A stretch of DNA of 64,000 nucleotides, from the NCBI GenBank assembly GCA_965249685.1, contig CBDFMN010000003.1:1922001-1986000 (forward strand), read 5' to 3'. Under the pieces are notes generated by a model. It did not search any database. It saw only the letters and a program-made list of their open reading frames with translations, and was not told where the DNA came from. Positions 59,464 through 64,000 of the stretch are shown piece after piece. The first letter of the stretch is position 1, and each line of letters begins with the position of its first letter. The position numbers and the translations under genes are program-made. This stretch comes from RH-AL1 sp965249685. GTDB lineage: Bacteria; Pseudomonadota; Alphaproteobacteria; Rhizobiales; Beijerinckiaceae.

Positions 59464-60105
59464 GTGAAGCCGCCCGTTCCCAACCCTGCCGCTGAGGACG
59501 CGCTGATCCCATTGTCGGCGCTGCAGCACCACCTGTTCTGCCCGCGGCAATGCGCGCTGATCCACGTGGAGCAGCTCTGGGCGGAGGATGCGGCGACTGC
59601 CGCGGGACGGCTGCTGCACGAGAAAGTCGATGCCGGCGGTGGCGAGAGCCGGCGTTCCGTCCGAGTGGCACGCGGGCTGATGCTGCGCTCGCTGGCGCTC
59701 GGCGTCGCCGGTCGCGCCGACGCGGTCGAGTTCCACGGCAGGCCGCCGCAGCCCTTTCCCGTCGAGTACAAGCGCGGCAAGCCCAAGGCGCACCGCGCCG
59801 ACGAGGTGCAGCTCTGCGCCCAGGCGATCTGCCTGGAGGAGATGTTCGACATGCCCGTTCCCGAGGGTGCGCTGTTCTACGGCGAGCCGCGACGGCGCAC
59901 GATCATCGAGTTCGACGGCAAGCTGCGCGCGTTGACCGCCGCCGTCGCGGTGGAAACGCGCGCGACCCTGGCGCATGCCGTCACGCCGCGGCCCAAACGC
60001 ATGCCCGCCTGCCGCCGCTGCTCGCTGGAGGCGCTCTGCCAGCCGGCGCGGCTCGAGAAGCCGCCCGCCGTCGCGCGCTGGCTCGCGGCGCAGGTCGAGG
60101 GCTGA
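59464..60105 (+). CDS. cas4: Cas4 exonuclease-like protein, type I-C
   Basis: Protein of 213 aa of the RecB-like nuclease family. The first Fe-S cysteine is in LQHHLFCPRQCALIHVEQLW and the last cysteines in MPACRRCSLEALCQP. Nuclease residues lie in GRADAVEFHG and FPVEYKRGKPKAHRADEVQLCAQAICLEEMF (E-x-K and Q motifs). Cas4 trims prespacers and selects the PAM with Cas1-Cas2. GTG start nine bases after the cas7 stop. Its stop shares one base with the cas1 ATG. Confidence 0.95.
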   Translation: MKPPVPNPAAEDALIPLSALQHHLFCPRQCALIHVEQLWAEDAATAAGRLLHEKVDAGGGESRRSVRVARGLMLRSLALGVAGRADAVEFHGRPPQPFPVEYKRGKPKAHRADEVQLCAQAICLEEMFDMPVPEGALFYGEPRRRTIIEFDGKLRALTAAVAVETRATLAHAVTPRPKRMPACRRCSLEALCQPARLEKPPAVARWLAAQVEG

Positions 60106-61145
60106 TGCGCAGGCTCCGCAACACCGTCTACGTCACCAGCGAAGGCGCTTGGCTGCGCAAGGACGGCGCCAACCTCGTGGTCGAAGTGGAGGGAATAGAG
60201 CGCGGCCGCGTGCCGCTGCACATGCTGGAGGGGCTCGTCACCTTTGGGCGGCCTGGCGCCTCGCCGGCCCTGATGCTGGCCTGCGCGGAGGCCGGCATAG
60301 CGCTGTCGTTTCTTGACCCCAATGGCCGCTTCCTTGCTCGCGTGGAGGGGCCGCGCACGGGCAACGTGCTGCTGCGCCGCGCGCAATTCAAGGCGGCCGG
60401 CGATGCGGTGGGCACGGCCGCTATCGTGCGCGGCATGGTCGTCGCCAAGGTCGCCAACCAGCGCGCCGTGCTGCGCCGCGGCCTGCGCGACCACGCAGGC
60501 TCACTCGCCTCCGAAACCGTCGCGGCGCTCGCCGCGGCCGAGGGCCGGCTGACCGACATCGCGCGCCGCAGCTTGCGCATGGAGATCGTCGACGGTCTAC
60601 GCGGACTGGAAGGCGAGGCGGCCGCAACCTATTTCGCCGTTTTCCCAGCCCTGATCCGCGTCGACGACGAAGCTTTTCGCTTCGGCGGTCGGTCGCGCCG
60701 GCCGCCGCTCGACCGCGTCAACGCTCTCCTGTCGTTCCTCTATGCCATGCTGGGTCACGACTGCCGATCGGCCCTCGAGGCGCACGGTCTTGACCCGCAG
60801 GTCGGCTTTCTCCACGCCGACAAGCCGGGTCGCGCCGGCCTCGCGCTCGACTTGATGGAGGAACTGAGGCCCGTGCTGGCCGATCGGCTGGCCCTCAGTC
60901 TCGTCAACCGCCGCCAGGTCGCTGTCGATGATTTCGTGGTCGAGGAAGCGGGCGGCGTCCGCCTGACGGACGAGGCCCGAAGCCGTGTGCTGGTCGCCTG
61001 GCAGGAGCGCAAGCGCGACGAACTGCGCCACCCATTCCTCGGCGAAACGATGCCGCTGGGCCTCGTGGCCCATGCCCAGGCTCAGATGCTGGCCCGGCAC
61101 CTGCGCGGCGACCTGGATGGCTATCCAGCCTTCGTGTGGAAGTGA
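60105..61145 (+). CDS. cas1: Cas1 integrase, type I-C
   Basis: Protein of 346 aa. The N-terminal beta domain is RRLRNTVYVTSEGAWLRKDGANLVVEVEGIERGRVPLHMLEGLVTFG. The catalytic domain has the metal-binding Glu/His/Asp triad within SLRMEIVDGLRGLEGEAAATYF, GLDPQVGFLHADKPGRAGLALDLMEELRPVLADRLALSLVNR. It integrates spacers with Cas2. The ATG at 60105 overlaps the cas4 stop (TGATG); the open frame that extends upstream is antiparallel noise inside cas4. Confidence 0.96.
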   Translation: MRRLRNTVYVTSEGAWLRKDGANLVVEVEGIERGRVPLHMLEGLVTFGRPGASPALMLACAEAGIALSFLDPNGRFLARVEGPRTGNVLLRRAQFKAAGDAVGTAAIVRGMVVAKVANQRAVLRRGLRDHAGSLASETVAALAAAEGRLTDIARRSLRMEIVDGLRGLEGEAAATYFAVFPALIRVDDEAFRFGGRSRRPPLDRVNALLSFLYAMLGHDCRSALEAHGLDPQVGFLHADKPGRAGLALDLMEELRPVLADRLALSLVNRRQVAVDDFVVEEAGGVRLTDEARSRVLVAWQERKRDELRHPFLGETMPLGLVAHAQAQMLARHLRGDLDGYPAFVWK

Positions 61146-61152
61146 GGCGCCG

Positions 61153-61443
61153 GTGCTGATGCTGGTGGCCTATGACGTGAACACGCAAACGCCCGCAGGG
61201 CGGACACGCCTGCGCCGCGTGGCTCGCGCCTGCCTCGACTTTGGCCAGCGCGTGCAGAACTCCGTCTTCGAATGCGAAGTGGAACCCGCGCAATGGACGG
61301 CCCTTCGCGCCCGACTTCTCGGTTTGATCGATCCCACACGTGACAGCCTGCGCTTCTACCGCCTGGGCGCCGACGGCCGCCGGCGCGTGGAGCACGTCGG
61401 CACCAAACTCGCGCTCGATCTCGACGGCCCGCTGGTTTTCTGA
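61153..61443 (+). CDS. cas2: Cas2, type I-C
   Basis: Protein of 96 aa: LMLVAYDVNTQTPAGRTRLRRVARACLDFGQRVQNSVFECEVEPAQWTALRARLLGLIDPTRDSLRFYRLG ends in the usual Cas2 tail. The catalytic-type Asp is in AYDVN. The GTG at 61153 has GAGG six bases upstream; the ATG at 61159 is an in-frame alternative. It lies seven bases after cas1 and is the last cas gene before the array. Confidence 0.94.
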   Translation: MLMLVAYDVNTQTPAGRTRLRRVARACLDFGQRVQNSVFECEVEPAQWTALRARLLGLIDPTRDSLRFYRLGADGRRRVEHVGTKLALDLDGPLVF

Positions 61444-61627
61444 CCGGCCGCGCGAACCGAAAGCGGCCAGGCTGTGCCCCGCCAGTTCGCGCGCGATCCA
61501 AGATCTTGATGCGCCACGACAAAGTCCGTCGCAGGTCGAGCGGCAAAGCTGCAATGCGACGGTGGCTGCGGGGGTTCGCGCAGGGCGCTCGGATACACTT
61601 GCGCAATCAATCTGTTATCATTGAGCC
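61444..61627 (+). promoter_or_regulatory. CRISPR leader
   Basis: The 184 bp between the cas2 stop and the first repeat. It lies at the 5' side of the repeats when they are read in the crRNA sense (repeat 3' end GATCGAAAC). It is less GC-rich near the array (CAATCAATCTGTTATCATTG at about 61602-61621), as leaders usually are, and should contain the array promoter and integration signals. Confidence 0.7.
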
Positions 61628-64000
61628 GTCGCCCCTTCACGGGGGCGCGGATCGAAACGCCCTGCCGCGGGGTCGCCCCTTCACGGGGGCGCGGCGAAAA
61701 GCGCGCCCGGCCCCACGTCGACACGTCGCCCCTTCACGGGGGCGCGGATCGAAACGCCGACACCGGAATTGACCTGGAAATTGGTAAAGGGTCGCCCCTT
61801 CACGGGGGCGCGGATCGAAACTATCCCAACACGGTGACGGTGACGGTGGCGGTCGTGTCGCCCCTTCACGGGGGCGCGGATCGAAACCTGCCGCCGTCGA
61901 GGATGGAGCGCTGCCCGTGGCCGTCGCCCCTTCACGGGGGCGCGGATCGAAACTCAACGATGCGCCACGCCTACTCGCCCTCGCCCGGTCGCCCCTTCAC
62001 GGGGGCGCGGATCGAAACGCGCGCTTCTGGCGGGGACACTGGCGATCGGCGCGTCGCCCCTTCACGGGGGCGCGGATCGAAACCTTGGTCGCGGGGTTGA
62101 TGAGCGTCTTGGTGGCGGTCGCCCCTTCACGGGGGCGCGGATCGAAACATTTCGTGCTTTCGCACGCGATCTGGGCGATCCCGTCGCCCCTTCACGGGGG
62201 CGCGGATCGAAACTTCTCCTACTTTCATCATCGGACCTCGGCAAAAGCGGTCGCCCCTTCACGGGGGCGCGGATCGAAACGTCCGAAACGTCTCCAAAAG
62301 CCTCGCTGGCCGTGGTCGCCCCTTCACGGGGGCGCGGATCGAAACGCGATCCTGCCGCAGGGCGACGCGCGCTGACCGTGTCGCCCCTTCACGGGGGCGC
62401 GGATCGAAACATCGATGACCATCGCTCGCAGAATGAGGCGCCTCGTCGCCCCTTCACGGGGGCGCGGATCGAAACCCAGGCCCCCAACGTCGTCCCTTCT
62501 TCGACGGCAGTCGCCCCTTCACGGGGGCGCGGATCGAAACACGTGATCCAAGGCCCACTCGGAGGCCAACAAGGTGTCGCCCCTTCACGGGGGCGCGGAT
62601 CGAAACACTTGGCACCACAAATGCCCCGAGGGCGTAAAGATGTCGCCCCTTCACGGGGGCGCGGATCGAAACTCATGCGAAACATCGCTAGAGGCTCGTC
62701 GCGCCGTCGCCCCTTCACGGGGGCGCGGATCGAAACGTCCGGCACGAGGTTGAGTTGGCCCGGTGTCGGGTCGCCCCTTCACGGGGGCGCGGATCGAAAC
62801 GATCAGTTTGGGGGCGCTCGGAACCTTAGACGGGGAGTCGCCCCTTCACGGGGGCGCGGATCGAAACTGATCCACAGCGACGCCACGATCGTCGGCGGCG
62901 GTCGCCCCTTCACGGGGGCGCGGATCGAAACATCTGCGGCTTGTCAGTGACCGGCAGCGACAAAGAGTCGCCCCTTCACGGGGGCGCGGATCGAAACGCG
63001 CGCTTCTGGCGGGGACACTGGCGATCGGCGCGTCGCCCCTTCACGGGGGCGCGGATTGAAACGCCGATGACCATCGCTCGCGGAATGAGGCGCCTCGTCG
63101 CCCCTTCACGGGGGCGCGGATCGAAACGCGCTGCCCGCTAGAGCCGAGGCAATCGTGTCGCGTCGCCCCTTCACGGGGGCGCGGATCGAAACGGTCCTTA
63201 TCGAGGAGCTACGTTAATGCGCTATCGTCGCCCCTTCACGGGGGCGCGGATCGAAACCACCTCGACCTCGCAGTCCACCGCCACGGCGCTCAAGTCGCCC
63301 CTTCACGGGGGCGCGGATCGAAACGCGATCGGGCGTGACCTGACCGGCAACTTGCCCCCGTCGCCCCTTCACGGGGGCGCGGATCGAAACGCGTCGGCAC
63401 TGCTCGTTCACCCCGCCACCAAACGTCGCCCCTTCACGGGGGCGCGGATCGAAACACGACGGCTTCAAAATCCTTTTCCAACGTCGGCGCGTCGCCCCTT
63501 CACGGGGGCGCGGATCGAAACTGCGGCGTGCCGCCGGCGATGGCACCGGTGGTGCGTCGCCCCTTCACGGGGGCGCGGATCGAAACGTGTTCTCCCCAAG
63601 TCCCTTGGTCAACCCGTCCACCGTCGCCCCTTCACGGGGGCGCGGATCGAAACGCGGTCGGCGTCGCCCGCGCGGTCACGAGCGGCTTGTCGCCCCTTCA
63701 CGGGGGCGCGGATCGAAACGTCACGCAGACGCCGCTACCGGGTGCCGCCGACGTCGCCCCTTCACGGGGGCGCGGATCGAAACTCGTTTCATGCTACGTC
63801 CCGACAGTCATCAGAAGTCGCCCCTTCACGGGGGCGCGGATCGAAACGGTCCTTATCGAGGAGCTACGTTGATGCGCTATCAAGTCGCCCCTTCACGGGG
63901 GCGCGGATCGAAACTTGTCGCAGCCTGGTTCGTCGCGCAGGTCACCGAGTCGCCCCTTCACGGGGGCGCGGATCGAAACGCCAAGTGTAGACGCTCCGCG
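61628..64000 (+). CRISPR. Type I-C CRISPR array, at least 37 repeats, continuing past the window
   Basis: Repeat of 31 nt, first copy 61628-61658. It begins GTCGCCCCTTCACGGGGG and ends GCGCGGATCGAAAC, with a CGCCCC/GGGGCG hairpin, the type I-C pattern. I count 37 repeat copies to 63979. The second (61672-61700) is damaged, and the 23rd (63032-63062) has GATTGAAAC in place of GATCGAAAC; the rest are identical. Spacers are 33-36 nt, mostly 34-35, except the first (13 nt) and the piece before the third repeat (about 24 nt). The last spacer is cut by the window edge. One spacer occurs twice exactly (62019-62052 and 62998-63031). Two pairs are near-identical: 62411-62444 with 63063-63096, and 63193-63226 with 63848-63883. 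Confidence 0.99.
61659..61724 (+). repeat. Irregular leader-end unit with damaged second repeat
   Basis: Between the first repeat and the third (61725) there are only 66 nt: a 13-nt spacer, a repeat copy lacking the AT of GGATCG and ending CGAAAAG, and about 24 nt more. Normal spacing would be about 101 nt. Decay at the leader end is unusual, since new repeats are copied there. Confidence 0.8.

Noticed and set aside
61621..63990. Open frames across the repeat region with recurring SPLHGGADRN and APSRGRGSK
   Set aside because: These are translations of the CRISPR repeat in several frames, not a repeat protein.
1..64000. tRNA or rRNA genes and integrase-type attachment sites
   Set aside because: None recognised when reading through the gaps; short tRNA genes could still be missed without a covariance search.

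Overview
The window is GC-rich and gene-dense. It most resembles an alphaproteobacterium of the Hyphomicrobiales (Bradyrhizobium/Methylobacterium/Beijerinckiaceae type). The reasons are a FixL/FixJ pair with a FixK-like Crp/Fnr regulator and TTGAT-N4-ATCAA sites, a zeta-type F1-ATPase inhibitor homologue (a family typical of alphaproteobacteria), oxalate genes (oxlT-frc-oxc) and a sulfoacetaldehyde acetyltransferase locus. No rRNA or tRNA gene was recognised.

Layout. 1-743: 3' end of katG. 0.95-10.7 kb: a microaerobic stress block with a CBS-BON protein, AI-2E-family permease, phosphoketolase, Crp/Fnr regulator, single-domain receiver, FixJ, FixL (split by an in-frame TGA) and a triple-BON protein. 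10.9-15 kb: a dehydrogenase remnant, an NmrA-like reductase, a TetX-like FAD monooxygenase, a SnoaL-like protein, a DUF3237 protein and a TetR regulator. 15.2-19.7 kb: oxalate uptake and catabolism (oxc carries a frameshift near its start). 20.2-27.2 kb: a tight operon with a three-gene MCE/Mla-type lipid transporter, acetate kinase and a Mg2+-type P-ATPase. 27.6-34.7 kb: a second triple-BON protein, cbpA-cbpM, a GH65 phosphorylase with a beta-phosphoglucomutase, a lipoprotein and a zeta-type ATPase inhibitor. 35-43 kb: an IclR regulator, a LysR remnant, pta, xsc, a GMC dehydrogenase and an MHS-family transporter, together a likely isethionate degradation locus. 43.5-52.3 kb: a universal stress protein, an aldo-keto reductase with a divergent TetR regulator, a DUF892 protein, two overlapping MFS genes, a Zn-alcohol dehydrogenase and a fasciclin protein. 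52.4-53.3 kb: a decayed IS630-type transposase. 53.6-64 kb: a complete type I-C CRISPR-Cas locus (cas3-cas5c-cas8c-cas7-cas4-cas1-cas2) followed by a long array that runs off the window.

How the genes fit together. Three perfect TTGAT-N4-ATCAA boxes and one near-perfect box sit 52-84 bp upstream of the CBS-BON, triple-BON, lipoprotein and zeta-inhibitor genes. The local Crp/Fnr protein has an E-S-V-S-R recognition helix suited to such sites. A low-oxygen regulon built around acetyl-phosphate (phosphoketolase plus acetate kinase), energy saving and envelope maintenance is therefore likely. Acetyl-phosphate also links the sulfonate locus, where Xsc makes it and Pta converts it to acetyl-CoA. 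The CRISPR array holds one exactly duplicated spacer and two pairs of near-identical spacers. The differences within those pairs follow coding logic, which suggests repeated sampling of related mobile elements. Several genes show recent damage: fixL (nonsense), oxc (frameshift), a LysR gene, an alcohol dehydrogenase and the IS630 transposase.
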